Assembly (NCBI RefSeq): GCF_012933505.1
Contig: NZ_JABBNB010000015.1
Coordinates: 62,001 to 126,000, forward strand
Origin: Gordonia asplenii
GTDB lineage: Bacteria > Actinomycetota > Actinomycetes > Mycobacteriales > Mycobacteriaceae
Length of the DNA stretch: 64,000 nucleotides
Reading direction: 5' to 3'
The position numbers were made by a program, and so were the translations under genes. Shown in pieces: positions 38,430-47,052 of the stretch. Numbering within the stretch: the stretch's first letter is position 1; each line of letters opens with the position of its first letter. Below the pieces are notes generated by a model. That model did no database searches. It was not told the origin of the DNA and was given only the letters and a program-made list of their open reading frames with translations.

Positions 38430-39110
38430 GAGCACCATCTCCGCTAGTGAGCCGTCCCATTTCCGCTGGTTGAGCCGTGAGGAGCGTTAGCGACGAGCGT
38501 GTCGAAACCACGGTGAGACAGCAGATTTCGGTGAGTCGAGGCTGACCGGGGACGGCGACATCAGTGCATCCGTCGAATGCACCTGCTGGGTGCATTCGAC
38601 TGGAGAAGATCACACGATCGGAGCGCGAGATGAACGGTCGCACGAAACCTGTTGAGTCATCGGGGTTTCGACTCGGCTTCGCCTCGCTCAACCAGCGGAA
38701 GGGATGGCCCACTCGTGACGATCGGTGAATCCAGGTTGAGCCGCCTCATCTCCGCTGGTGAGCCGTCCCATTTCCGCTGGTTGAGCCGTGAGGAGCGTTA
38801 GCGACGAGCGTGTCGAAACCACGGTGAGACAGCAGATTTCGGTGAGTCGAGGCTGACCGGGGACGGCGACATCAGTGCATCCGTCGAATGCACCTGCTGG
38901 GTGCATTCGACTGGAGAAGATCACACGATCGGAGCGCGAGATGAACGGTCGCACGAAACCTGTTGAGTCATCGGGGTTTCGACTCGGCTTCGCCTCGCTC
39001 AACCAGCGGAAGGGATGGCCCACCCGTAGCGATCGGTGAATCCAGGCTGAGGCGCCCCATCCCTGGTGGGTGAGCCGCCCCATCCCTGCTGGCTGAGCCG
39101 GACCGACCGG
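38430..39110. repeat. GGTTGAGC...GTCGAAACC repeat cluster E
   Basis: Forward copies at about 38465-38512 and 38776-38823 and inverted copies at 38663-38698 and 38974-39008, plus truncated units to 39110. The cluster is amplified by a 311-bp duplication listed separately. There is no gene in 38377-39145. Confidence 0.85.
38436..39057 (+). repeat. 311-bp tandem duplication
   Basis: Bases 38436-38746 are repeated almost exactly at 38747-39057, with only a few differences near the ends. Each copy includes a perfect 12-bp hairpin, GTCGAATGCACC-TGCTG-GGTGCATTCGAC. The near identity points to a recent event or ongoing homogenisation. Confidence 0.92.
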
Positions 39111-39145
39111 TCCACGCGATCGGTGCAGGAGAATCCGCGAAATCG

Positions 39146-39175
39146 TTGACTAACCGTACGTGCGGTCAGTACGAT
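39146..39175 (+). promoter_or_regulatory. Promoter with regulon operator S4
   Basis: TTGACT -35 (39146-39151), operator TAACCGTACGTGCGGTCA (39151-39168) filling the 18-bp spacer, and TACGAT -10 (39170-39175). The predicted start site is at about 39183, which is the GTG of the next gene, so the transcript is probably leaderless. Confidence 0.78.
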
Positions 39176-39182
39176 GAGTCTC

Positions 39183-40502
39183 GTGACCCAGACCACTTCG
39201 AAACACCGCACTTCCATGGATCCGCGCGGCCGCACGCTGTCGGCGTGGCTCGACATGGTTCATTGGCCGACCATCGCCGATCGCACGCCTGAGCAGGCCC
39301 GCAGCGACTATCAGGTGCTGGTGTCGACCACGACGCGACGGACCGTCGGCGGGTGGCGTCGTTCGACGCGCGCCATCGTCGACGACGGTGTGCAGGTTCC
39401 GGTTCGCGTCTACTGGCCGCGGCGGTTCGACGTTCGACGCTCCGCTCGGGACGACCGACCGATCGTCGTGTGGTTGCATGGCGGTGGATTCGTGGTGGGG
39501 GACCTGTTCACCGCGGATCAGATGTGCCGCAAGATCGCCAACTACTCCGGCGCCGTCGTCGTCTCGGCGGACTACCGTCGTACGCCGGAGAGTCCGCTGG
39601 CCGCCGCACATGAGGATGCGCGGACCGTCGTGCGGTGGGCCTACGACCACGCCCGTGTACTTGGCGCCGACCCGCGGCGGCTCATCGTCGCCGGCGACTC
39701 GGCGGGCGGAAACCTCGCGGCTGCCCTCACCCAGCACTTCCGTGACGATGCCACCGCGCGCATCGCCGGACAGGTATTGGTCTATCCCGCAACCGATTTG
39801 ACTCTCTCGCACATGGACGACCACGCCGCGAACGGCTTCTTCGACGTCAACGCCATCGACTGGTTCGGCACGCATTCGCTCGCCGGCGTCGATCGCACCG
39901 ACCCGGCGATCTCGCCGCTGCTCGCGGCGTCGCACGCGAATCTGCCGCCCGCGCACATCGTCGTCGGCGGCGCCGATCCGTTCTGTCCCGACGGCCGTGC
40001 ATACGCGGAGGCGTTGGAGAAGGCGGGCAATGAGGTTGTGTGCGAGGAGTATCCGCGTCAGATCCACGGCTTCGTCGACATGGATGCGATGTTCCCCGCC
40101 GGTCACGCCGCGCTGGCGAGTATGGCCCGCACCATCTCGATGATCGCCCCCGTCGCCGAGGCTCCGGTCCCCGCCGAGGCGTCGAGCCCGATTCGCTGGT
40201 CGTCGTCGCTCATCGAGGCGGGTACACGGCTCGACGAAGCGTGGCTGCGCACCCCGATGGTCAACACCGGGCGCATCATGTCGACGCTGGCCGCCGAGTA
40301 CTGGCGCCGGCCACCGGTCTCGGCGGCAGGAGCGCTCACCAGCGTCGCCCGCAGCGTCCGGCTCGGCTCCCGGCCCAAGCGCACCGAAACCCCGCGCATC
40401 GAGACCTGCGGCGTCGAAACCCGCGCCGTCGAGACCCGCAGTACCGCAGCATCTTCTGATTCCGCCCCCAACTCGAACACCCCCGCAGGAAAGCAGGACT
40501 AG
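39183..40502 (+). CDS. HSL-family alpha/beta hydrolase (LipR-like)
   Basis: About 440 residues, longer than typical ~310-residue HSL-type esterases because of a C-terminal extension of about 120 residues, rich in Thr and Glu near its end. Motifs: oxyanion HGGGFVVGD, nucleophile Ser173 in GDSAGGN, Asp in GGADPFC and His in QIHGFVDM. It hydrolyses an ester or lactone. I chose GTG 39183 because promoter S4 predicts transcription to start there; ATG 39174 would overlap the -10. The P450-reductase gene begins 2 bp after the stop, so they are one transcription unit. LipR of the mymA locus belongs to the same family. Confidence 0.88.
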   Translation: MTQTTSKHRTSMDPRGRTLSAWLDMVHWPTIADRTPEQARSDYQVLVSTTTRRTVGGWRRSTRAIVDDGVQVPVRVYWPRRFDVRRSARDDRPIVVWLHGGGFVVGDLFTADQMCRKIANYSGAVVVSADYRRTPESPLAAAHEDARTVVRWAYDHARVLGADPRRLIVAGDSAGGNLAAALTQHFRDDATARIAGQVLVYPATDLTLSHMDDHAANGFFDVNAIDWFGTHSLAGVDRTDPAISPLLAASHANLPPAHIVVGGADPFCPDGRAYAEALEKAGNEVVCEEYPRQIHGFVDMDAMFPAGHAALASMARTISMIAPVAEAPVPAEASSPIRWSSSLIEAGTRLDEAWLRTPMVNTGRIMSTLAAEYWRRPPVSAAGALTSVARSVRLGSRPKRTETPRIETCGVETRAVETRSTAASSDSAPNSNTPAGKQD

Positions 40503-40504
40503 TC

Positions 40505-43500
40505 ATGGCAACGATTCCCGATTTCTTGGATCCCGGCCTCTACACCGACGGAGTGCCCTACCAACTCCTCGACGAACTGCGCGAGCAGGCACCCGTGCAG
40601 TGGGTCGACGAGCCGGCGTCGGGATCGTTCGACGGCGGCCCCGGCTACTGGCTGGTGCTGTCGCATGAGTTGGTCTCCCAGGTGTCGCGCACCCCGGCCG
40701 ACTTCTCATCGAGCCGAGGCACGGCCTTCCTGCGCGAGCAGCGACCCAGCGACATCGCCGTGCTGCGCCGAATGATGCTGCACATGGATCCGCCCGATCA
40801 CACCAAGCTGCGCAAGATCGTCAACAAGGCGTTCACTCCGATGGCGATCCGCAAGACCCTCTTCGACTCGATCACCCACCATGCTCGTGAGGTCGTGAAC
40901 ACGGTGTGCGAGAAGGGATCTGCCGATCTGCTCGGTGAGATCGCCGCGGAGATGCCGCTGTTGATCCTGGCCGAACTACTCGGGGTCCCCGCCGAAGACC
41001 GGCACTTGCTGTACTCGTGGACCAACGCACTCGTCGGCATCGACGACCCGGAGTACGGCGGCGACCCGCAGGTCTTCCTCGATGCCTTCGCGCAGATGTT
41101 CGCTTACGCCCGGGCGAAGACCGCCGAGAAGCGGGCCAATCCCACCAACGACGTGTGGAGCACCGTCGTCAACGCGGAGGTGGACGGCGAGCGGCTCTCC
41201 GACGGTGACCTCGATCGCTTTTTCCAGCTGCTGATGATCGCCGGTAACGAGACCACCCGCAACCTGATCGCCGGGGGCATGAACATGCTGTTCACCCACC
41301 CCGACCAGTTCGATCGGCTGCGCGCCGACATCTCCCTGCTGCCCACCGCCATCGAAGAGATGTTGCGGTTCAATCCGTCGGTGATTCAGTTCCGCCGCAC
41401 CGTGACCCGTGATCTGGAGTTCGGCGGTGTGCAAATGAAGGAGAACGACCGCGTCGTCATCAATTACGCTGCGGCTAACCGTGATCCGGCTGTCTTCGCC
41501 GATCCGCACACGTTCGACATCGGCCGCGACCCCAATCCGCACAACTCCTTCGGTGACGGCACCCACTTCTGCCTCGGCTCCAACCTCGCGCGACTGCAGG
41601 TCCGCGCCCTGCTCACCGAACTGCTCACCCGACTGCCCGACATCGCCCCCGGCGGCGACCCCGAGCGGATGCGCTCCAACTTCATCAACGGCATCAAGCG
41701 GATGCCGGTGGTGTTCACGCCGTCGGCGAGGGTTGTCGGGGTCGACGTCGAAGAGGCAGCCGCGCAACAGGATTCAGCAGATGTCGCTCCGGCGGCGTCG
41801 ACGCCGGAAGCCGCCCCCACGCACCAGACGCCGCTGCACATCTTCTTCGGGTCGAACTTCGGTACCGCCGAGGAGACTGCACAGATCATCGCCGACGAAG
41901 CGAAGCGTCGTGGTTTCGCCCCGGATCTGGCCGATCTCGACGACGCCGCGAACGGATTGTCGAGCGACGGTGCCGTCATCGTCGTCACCGCGACCTACAA
42001 CGGCACCCCGCCCGACAACGCGGGAGTCTTCGCGCAGGCCATCGAATCGAGCAGCTTCTCCGCGACGGGAATCCGCTACGCGGTATTCGGTTGTGGAAAC
42101 TCCGAGTGGGACAAGACATTCCAGCATTTCCCGCGTGTGGTCGACGCTGGGCTCGCAGCGGCCGGCGGCACTCGCATCGGCGAGCGCGGTGAGGGCGACG
42201 CCGACGGCGACTTCGATGAAAGCTTCGAGACGTGGCTGGAGAGCCTGTGGCCCGCACTGGCCGCCGCGGTGGGGCTGTCGGCCGACGACCTGAGCGCGAC
42301 GTCGCGCACCGACCGCTTCCGCATCGAAGTGGTGTCGCCGACCCGGCCGGGGCCGTTCGTCGAATCACGCGGGGCGGTGCCGATGCGCCTGACCGACGCT
42401 CGCGGGCTCACGCGCCAAGTCGGTGATCTGAACATCAAGACGGTGCGCCACATCGAGTTCGAGCTGCCCGCGGGCACCACCTACGCCGCGGGCGATCACC
42501 TCGGTGTGATCCCGCACAACGGTCCCGACCTCGTCGCTCGCGTCGTCGATCGATTCAATCTCGATCCTGCCGCGGTGATCGTGATCCGCGCCGACGACGC
42601 CGAATCGACCTTCCTGCCGGTCGGTGAGCGGATCAGTCTGGGCGATCTGTTGCGCGACTACGTCGAACTGCAGGGGATCGCGTCGCGCCGCAACGTCGAG
42701 GCGATGCTGGAGCACACCCGCTACCCGTGGACGCGCGACGCGTTGTCGGGATTGTTGGAGTCACCGGAAGCTTTCCGCGTCAATGTGATTGACCGGCGTA
42801 AGTCGGTGCTGGACCTGCTGGAGGAACATCCCGCATGCGAGCTGCCGTTCGAGTCGTATCTGGAATCGCTTGGACCGCTGGCGCCGCGCTACTACTCGAT
42901 CTCGTCGTCGCCGCGCAGCGGGCCGGGGGTGTGCTCGATCACCGTGGGTGTGCTCGCCGAGGACGCGCGGTCGGGGTCGGGTCTGACCTACCGCGGGGTG
43001 TGCTCCAACTTCCTCGACGGCAAACGGGCAGGCGACGACGTATACGCCTTCGTCAGAGACACGTCGACGACGTTCCGGTTACCCGCCGACCACTCGGTGC
43101 CGGTGATCATGATCGGCTCCGGAACGGGGCTGGCGCCGTTTCGCGGATTCCTCGCCGAGCGGGCCGGACTGGCCGCCGACGGCGCGCAACTCGGCGAGGC
43201 CTTGGTGATCGCCGGCGCGCGTCATCCGCAGGCCGACCTGCTCTATGCGGACGAGTTCCGCGAGTACGGCCGCAGGGGAATCGCGCGCATCGAGCACGCC
43301 TTCTCCCGCGTCCCCAACACGCCGAAAGTCTATGTGCAGGACCGTGTTTCCGAACTCGCCGAGGAGATCTTGAGCAAGGTCGACGCCGGGGCGCACGTCT
43401 ACCTGTGCGGTGCCAGCGCCATGGCCGACGGCGTCGGCGACGCACTGATCGCCGCCTTCGCCAACCGGGGTGGCGTCGACGTGGACATCGCCGAGAAGTG

Positions 43501-43558
43501 GTTTGCCGAGCTGTCGGCGTCGCCGCGGTACCACGTAGATGTGTGGGCGGCGGGTTAG
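40505..43558 (+). CDS. Self-sufficient cytochrome P450 fused to a diflavin (FMN/FAD) reductase
   Basis: 1017 residues. The P450 domain (1-405) has the I-helix AGNETT (246-251), ExxR (285-288) and heme ligand Cys356 in FGDGTHFCLG. Its style is bacterial, like CYP124/125/142-type enzymes, not CYP102. A linker (about 407-440) leads to a flavodoxin domain (443-585, FMN loop SNFGTAEE). The FAD/NADPH module carries RYYSISS (795-801), GSGTGLAPF (871-879) and YLCGAS (966-971). Electrons would flow NADPH to FAD to FMN to heme in one chain, hydroxylating a hydrophobic substrate. It is cotranscribed with the LipR-like hydrolase under operator S4. The subfamily assignment is by eye and needs a search. 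Confidence 0.92.
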   Translation: MATIPDFLDPGLYTDGVPYQLLDELREQAPVQWVDEPASGSFDGGPGYWLVLSHELVSQVSRTPADFSSSRGTAFLREQRPSDIAVLRRMMLHMDPPDHTKLRKIVNKAFTPMAIRKTLFDSITHHAREVVNTVCEKGSADLLGEIAAEMPLLILAELLGVPAEDRHLLYSWTNALVGIDDPEYGGDPQVFLDAFAQMFAYARAKTAEKRANPTNDVWSTVVNAEVDGERLSDGDLDRFFQLLMIAGNETTRNLIAGGMNMLFTHPDQFDRLRADISLLPTAIEEMLRFNPSVIQFRRTVTRDLEFGGVQMKENDRVVINYAAANRDPAVFADPHTFDIGRDPNPHNSFGDGTHFCLGSNLARLQVRALLTELLTRLPDIAPGGDPERMRSNFINGIKRMPVVFTPSARVVGVDVEEAAAQQDSADVAPAASTPEAAPTHQTPLHIFFGSNFGTAEETAQIIADEAKRRGFAPDLADLDDAANGLSSDGAVIVVTATYNGTPPDNAGVFAQAIESSSFSATGIRYAVFGCGNSEWDKTFQHFPRVVDAGLAAAGGTRIGERGEGDADGDFDESFETWLESLWPALAAAVGLSADDLSATSRTDRFRIEVVSPTRPGPFVESRGAVPMRLTDARGLTRQVGDLNIKTVRHIEFELPAGTTYAAGDHLGVIPHNGPDLVARVVDRFNLDPAAVIVIRADDAESTFLPVGERISLGDLLRDYVELQGIASRRNVEAMLEHTRYPWTRDALSGLLESPEAFRVNVIDRRKSVLDLLEEHPACELPFESYLESLGPLAPRYYSISSSPRSGPGVCSITVGVLAEDARSGSGLTYRGVCSNFLDGKRAGDDVYAFVRDTSTTFRLPADHSVPVIMIGSGTGLAPFRGFLAERAGLAADGAQLGEALVIAGARHPQADLLYADEFREYGRRGIARIEHAFSRVPNTPKVYVQDRVSELAEEILSKVDAGAHVYLCGASAMADGVGDALIAAFANRGGVDVDIAEKWFAELSASPRYHVDVWAAG

Positions 43559-43564
43559 GAACGG

Positions 43565-43740
43565 CCTCGCACTGCTGCGCGAAGGCGCTTCGCCCGCTCC
43601 CCGGGTGTCGCACTGCTGCGCGAAGGCGCTTCGCCGTTGCGCGGAGGCGTTCCACCCGCTCCCCGAGTGCTTCGCCGCTCCCCGGGCGCTCCACCCGCTC
43701 CCCGAGTGCCGAAGCGAGCTTGCGAGCTTCGGTGTAACGA
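43565..43740. repeat. Second repeat family (CTCCCCGAGTGCCGAAGC)
   Basis: GC-rich repeats including a duplicated CTGCTGCGCGAAGGCGCTTCG and several CGCTCCCCGAGTGC units; related sequence recurs near 51434-51500 and 51811-51876. It occupies the first half of the 373-bp gap before the phasin-like gene. No palindrome of the TetR regulon is seen here. Confidence 0.6.
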
Positions 43741-43931
43741 GGGGTCGGCGACCCGAACCGCCCAACGTACCTACCGCACGTCGTCGAAATGCCCAGGCAT
43801 ACAAAGTATTCGGGGCCCAGCTGAATGCGTCGTCGCAGCGCCCCAACTCACCCCGAAGTTCGCGTCTCACTTCGGTACTCGGGGAGCGAAGGGGCGCGGC
43901 GGGCACTGTCAACAACCAAAGGAACCACCAA

Positions 43932-44255
43932 ATGAAACTTCCACTCGAATGGGTCGGCGACCCGAAACTCGCCTATTTCGCGCTCGAACGCAAGGTCTCG
44001 CCCGGCCTGGAAGAGTTCGTACGCACCGACGCCTTCCTTGACGCGATGACCGCCGCGACGTCGATTCAGCGATTGGTCGGGCACGCCGTCCGCGGCGCCC
44101 AGGCGGCGATCGCCGGATCGCTGGGATTTCCCACCGGGCGTCAGGTCGAACGGTTGACCCGCGCCGTCGAGCAACTCGGTGAGCAGCTGTCGCTGCCGCC
44201 GGCCGAGCGCGTGGTCACCTCACACGTAGTTCGCGAGATGGAGGACCGGTCATGA
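43932..44255 (+). CDS. Small phasin/PhaE-like protein
   Basis: 107 residues, mostly alpha-helical, with a C-terminal amphipathic segment (FPTGRQVERLTRAVEQLGEQ) like the coiled-coil end of phasins and PhaE subunits of polyhydroxyalkanoate synthases. Its stop overlaps the ATG of the PhaC-like gene by 4 bp, so the products probably form a complex. A GGAACC region lies before ATG 43932; the SD is weak. True PhaE is longer (over 300 aa), so this is a reduced partner. A role as an activity or localisation subunit of the next protein is inferred. Confidence 0.65.
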   Translation: MKLPLEWVGDPKLAYFALERKVSPGLEEFVRTDAFLDAMTAATSIQRLVGHAVRGAQAAIAGSLGFPTGRQVERLTRAVEQLGEQLSLPPAERVVTSHVVREMEDRS

Positions 44256-45313
44256 AAGCTCTCGGCGTCGAGATCCCCGAAGCGATCACCGGACGCCTCG
44301 ACCGCACCCGGTTGCGCGCGGTCAACGGGCTGCGTCTGCTCGCGGGCCTGGACCGACCCGGCGTCGGCTGCACGCCGCACACCGTCGTGTGGTCCGACGG
44401 CCGTGCGACGATGCGGCGTTACCGCGCCGGTGTCGGAAACGGGTCACCGATTCTATTGGTGCCCAGTCTGGTCAACCGCAGCTACATCTGGGATCTGCGT
44501 CCCGGCGACAGCGTCGTCGAACTGCTGATCGCAGCGGGACACGATGTGTATCTTCTCGACTGGGGCGAGCCCGACGCACGCGACGCGTCGGCGTCGATGA
44601 GCCGCTACACCGATGATTACCTGCAGCAGGCGTTCGACCGGACCGTCGAGCTGTCCGGGGAGGTGCCTATCGTGATCGGGCACTGCTTCGGCGGTCTGAT
44701 CGCATTGTTGTGGGCGGCGTCGAATCCGCCGCAACAGCCGCGCGCGCTGATAACCATTGCGGCGCCGACGAATTGGTCGGAGATGGGGCCGCTGTCGTGG
44801 CTGACCCAGCAGGGCCGGATCGAGCCGGAAGACATCCTCGACGACACCGGCAACGTACCGCCGGACGCGATGTTGCGGGCGTTTCAGATGATCCGGCCGC
44901 TGGGCGACGTTACCGGTTACGTCACGATGATCGACCGGTTGCACGATCGTCAAGCGACACAGGCGATTTGGGCGTTGACCCACTGGGCGCACGACCATGT
45001 GCCGTTCCCCGGTGGAGTGTTCGTGGAGATGATCCGCGTGCTCAACCGGGACAACGCGCTGGTGACCGGCAAGGTGATGCTGGGCGGCAAGCTTCGTTCG
45101 CTCGACTCGATCACCACGCCGTTCCTAAACATCTACGGCACCACCGATCACGTGACACCGCCTGCGTCGGTGGCGCCGTTGACGGCGCTCGTCGGCACCG
45201 GCGGCGACGAACGGGTGCTCAAGGCCGGTCACGTCGGCCTCCTCGTCGGTGGATCAGCCAGGAAGAAGACGGTGCCTGCGATCGTGGAATGGTTGGCCGA
45301 GAAGGGAACGTAG
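44252..45313 (+). CDS. PhaC class III-like alpha/beta hydrolase
   Basis: 353 residues, the length of class III PHA synthase PhaC. The nucleophile is a cysteine, Cys145, in GHCFGG, the lipase-like box with Cys that marks PHA synthases rather than serine esterases. The acid (YGTTDHVTPP) and base (KAGHVGLLVG) motifs are also present, and VNRSYIWDLRPGDSVV is family-typical. It may polymerise 3-hydroxyacyl-CoA or act as an acyltransferase on a pathway CoA ester. It is translationally coupled to the small upstream protein. There is no regulon palindrome directly upstream of the pair. Confidence 0.85.
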   Translation: MKALGVEIPEAITGRLDRTRLRAVNGLRLLAGLDRPGVGCTPHTVVWSDGRATMRRYRAGVGNGSPILLVPSLVNRSYIWDLRPGDSVVELLIAAGHDVYLLDWGEPDARDASASMSRYTDDYLQQAFDRTVELSGEVPIVIGHCFGGLIALLWAASNPPQQPRALITIAAPTNWSEMGPLSWLTQQGRIEPEDILDDTGNVPPDAMLRAFQMIRPLGDVTGYVTMIDRLHDRQATQAIWALTHWAHDHVPFPGGVFVEMIRVLNRDNALVTGKVMLGGKLRSLDSITTPFLNIYGTTDHVTPPASVAPLTALVGTGGDERVLKAGHVGLLVGGSARKKTVPAIVEWLAEKGT

Positions 45314-45347
45314 GACGGCTTCAGGACTGAAAACTGTCATTTCACCG

Positions 45348-45374
45348 CCGCCCAGGGACATCTTCTCTGGGCGG
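45348..45374 (+). terminator. Hairpin after the PhaC-like gene
   Basis: Perfect 8-bp stem CCGCCCAG / CTGGGCGG with an 11-nt loop, 35 bp after the stop. There is no T-run, as is common in high-GC actinobacteria. Confidence 0.6.
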
Positions 45375-45426
45375 CCATGAGAGTGCCGAGTGCAATCTGC
45401 CTCGGCACGGTTCTTATCTCAGCATA

Positions 45427-45456
45427 TTGACCGTACGTGCGGTCAGCACTTACAGT
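45427..45456 (+). promoter_or_regulatory. Promoter with regulon operator S5
   Basis: TTGACC -35 (45427-45432), palindrome TGACCGTACGTGCGGTCA (45428-45445) and TACAGT -10 (45451-45456) with an 18-bp spacer. It drives the acyl-CoA synthetase and acyl-CoA dehydrogenase unit. Confidence 0.8.
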
Positions 45457-45517
45457 GATCTGCATCGCATCATCGCGCCGCGCGGCGCGTCGGTCCCACC
45501 CTCGACAGGAGCATCAC

Positions 45518-47052
45518 ATGACGACCGCATCCGTTCCCGGCGGCATCGCCGATTGGATCGTCCGACGCGCACAGCGCTCGCCCGACCGTATCGCCGTCGT
45601 CGACGCCGACGGCGGTTCCGAATGGACCTACGCTCAGCTCGCCGACCGAATGCACGGCACCGCAACGGGTTTGCGTGATCTCGGGGTCCGCAGCGGTGAC
45701 CGGGTGCTGATCGTGTTGGACAACTGCCCCGAGTTCATCGAGTACGTCTTCGCCGTCGCGTCGGTCGGCGCGATCGCGGTTCCGGTCAATTTCCGGCTGT
45801 CGGCGGGTGAGATCGCCTATCTGATCAGCGACGCACAGCCGGTCGTCGTCGTGCACAACGAACGATTCGCCGGACTGACGAAAGACGCACTCGACGGTGC
45901 CGCGCTGTCACCGCGCGTCGTCGACGTGGACACGGCACCCGCGTATGTCCCCGGGCACTCGCGCACGGTGGCGGCCGTCGATGACGACGACGTGTGCATG
46001 ATCATGTACACCTCGGGAACTACCGGACGCCCCAAGGGCGCGATGATCACCCACGGCCATCTGCGGTGGAACACTTTCAACATCCTCACCGTCGACGGCG
46101 GCGTAAGCAGCTCCGACGTCACCCTCAGCGTCGCGCCGCTGTTTCACATCGGCGCATTCGGACTGCTGACGCTGCCGCTGCTCTACGTCGGCGGAACCGT
46201 CGTATTGCAGCGGGCCTTCAGTCCGCGTGAGACGCTCGCCGCGTTCGAAAGGCACTCTGTCACAATATGTTTCCTGGTTCCGGCGATGTGGGCGGCACTG
46301 GCACAGGTTGCGGACTTCGACAGCTTCGACGTCGCCGCCATGCGGTTCGTGCTCAGTGGCGGCGCGCCCTGCCCGCTCCCGGTCATCCGCTTCTTCCAGG
46401 GCAAGGGCTGGGCCTTTCTGGAGGGCTTCGGCATGACCGAGTTCGGGCCGTCGACGCTGCTGCTCGACGACGCCCACGTCGTCTCGCACGCCGGGACCGT
46501 CGGCCGGCCGTTCCTGCACACCGATGTCGCCATCGTCGACGAGTTCGACCGCCCGGTCCGCGACGGCGACGTAGGAGAGCTCATCCTCCGCGGCCCGACG
46601 ACCTTCGCCGGATACTGGGGACTGCCGGACGCGACGTCAGAAGCGTTGCGCGGCGGCTGGTTTCATTCCGGCGACCTCGCGCGCAGCGATGCCGAGGGCT
46701 TCGTCACCATCGTCGACCGCAAGAAGGACATGGTGATCACCGGCGGTGAGAACGTCTATCCGGCCGAGGTGGAGCACATGCTGCGTGAGCATCCCGAGGT
46801 CGCCGACGTCGCGGTCATCGGTGTGCCCGACGAGCGGTGGGGTGAGGCGGTGACCGCGACGTCGTGCCCACCGACGGTTCGGCGGTGACGGCGGCCGATC
46901 TGATCGCGTTCGGCCGAGCCGACATCGCACACTTCAAGGCACCCAAATCCGTTGTGCTGCAAAGCGAATTACCGCGCAGCGCAACCGGAAAGCTTCTCAA
47001 GCGAACACTTCGCGAACAACTGACCGGCAACGCAGAGGCGGTAACACGATGA
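45518..47052 (+). pseudogene. Acyl-CoA synthetase split by a one-base frameshift
   Basis: AMP-forming acyl-CoA ligase. The first frame, from ATG 45518 (SD AGGAG), has MYTSGTTGRPKGAM, GFGMTEFGPS, WFHSGDLARS and DRKKDMVITGGENVYPAEVE. It runs off into SCPPTVRR and stops at 46888. The next frame (46864-47052) supplies the expected C-terminus, including ADIAHFKAPKSVVLQSELPR and SATGKLLKR with the adenylation lysine. One deleted base near 46857-46863 (for example in GACGTCGTGCCC) explains both. Without repair the product lacks the catalytic lysine. The last 4 bp overlap the acyl-CoA dehydrogenase start, so the original gene was coupled to it. A sequencing error is the main alternative. Confidence 0.8.
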
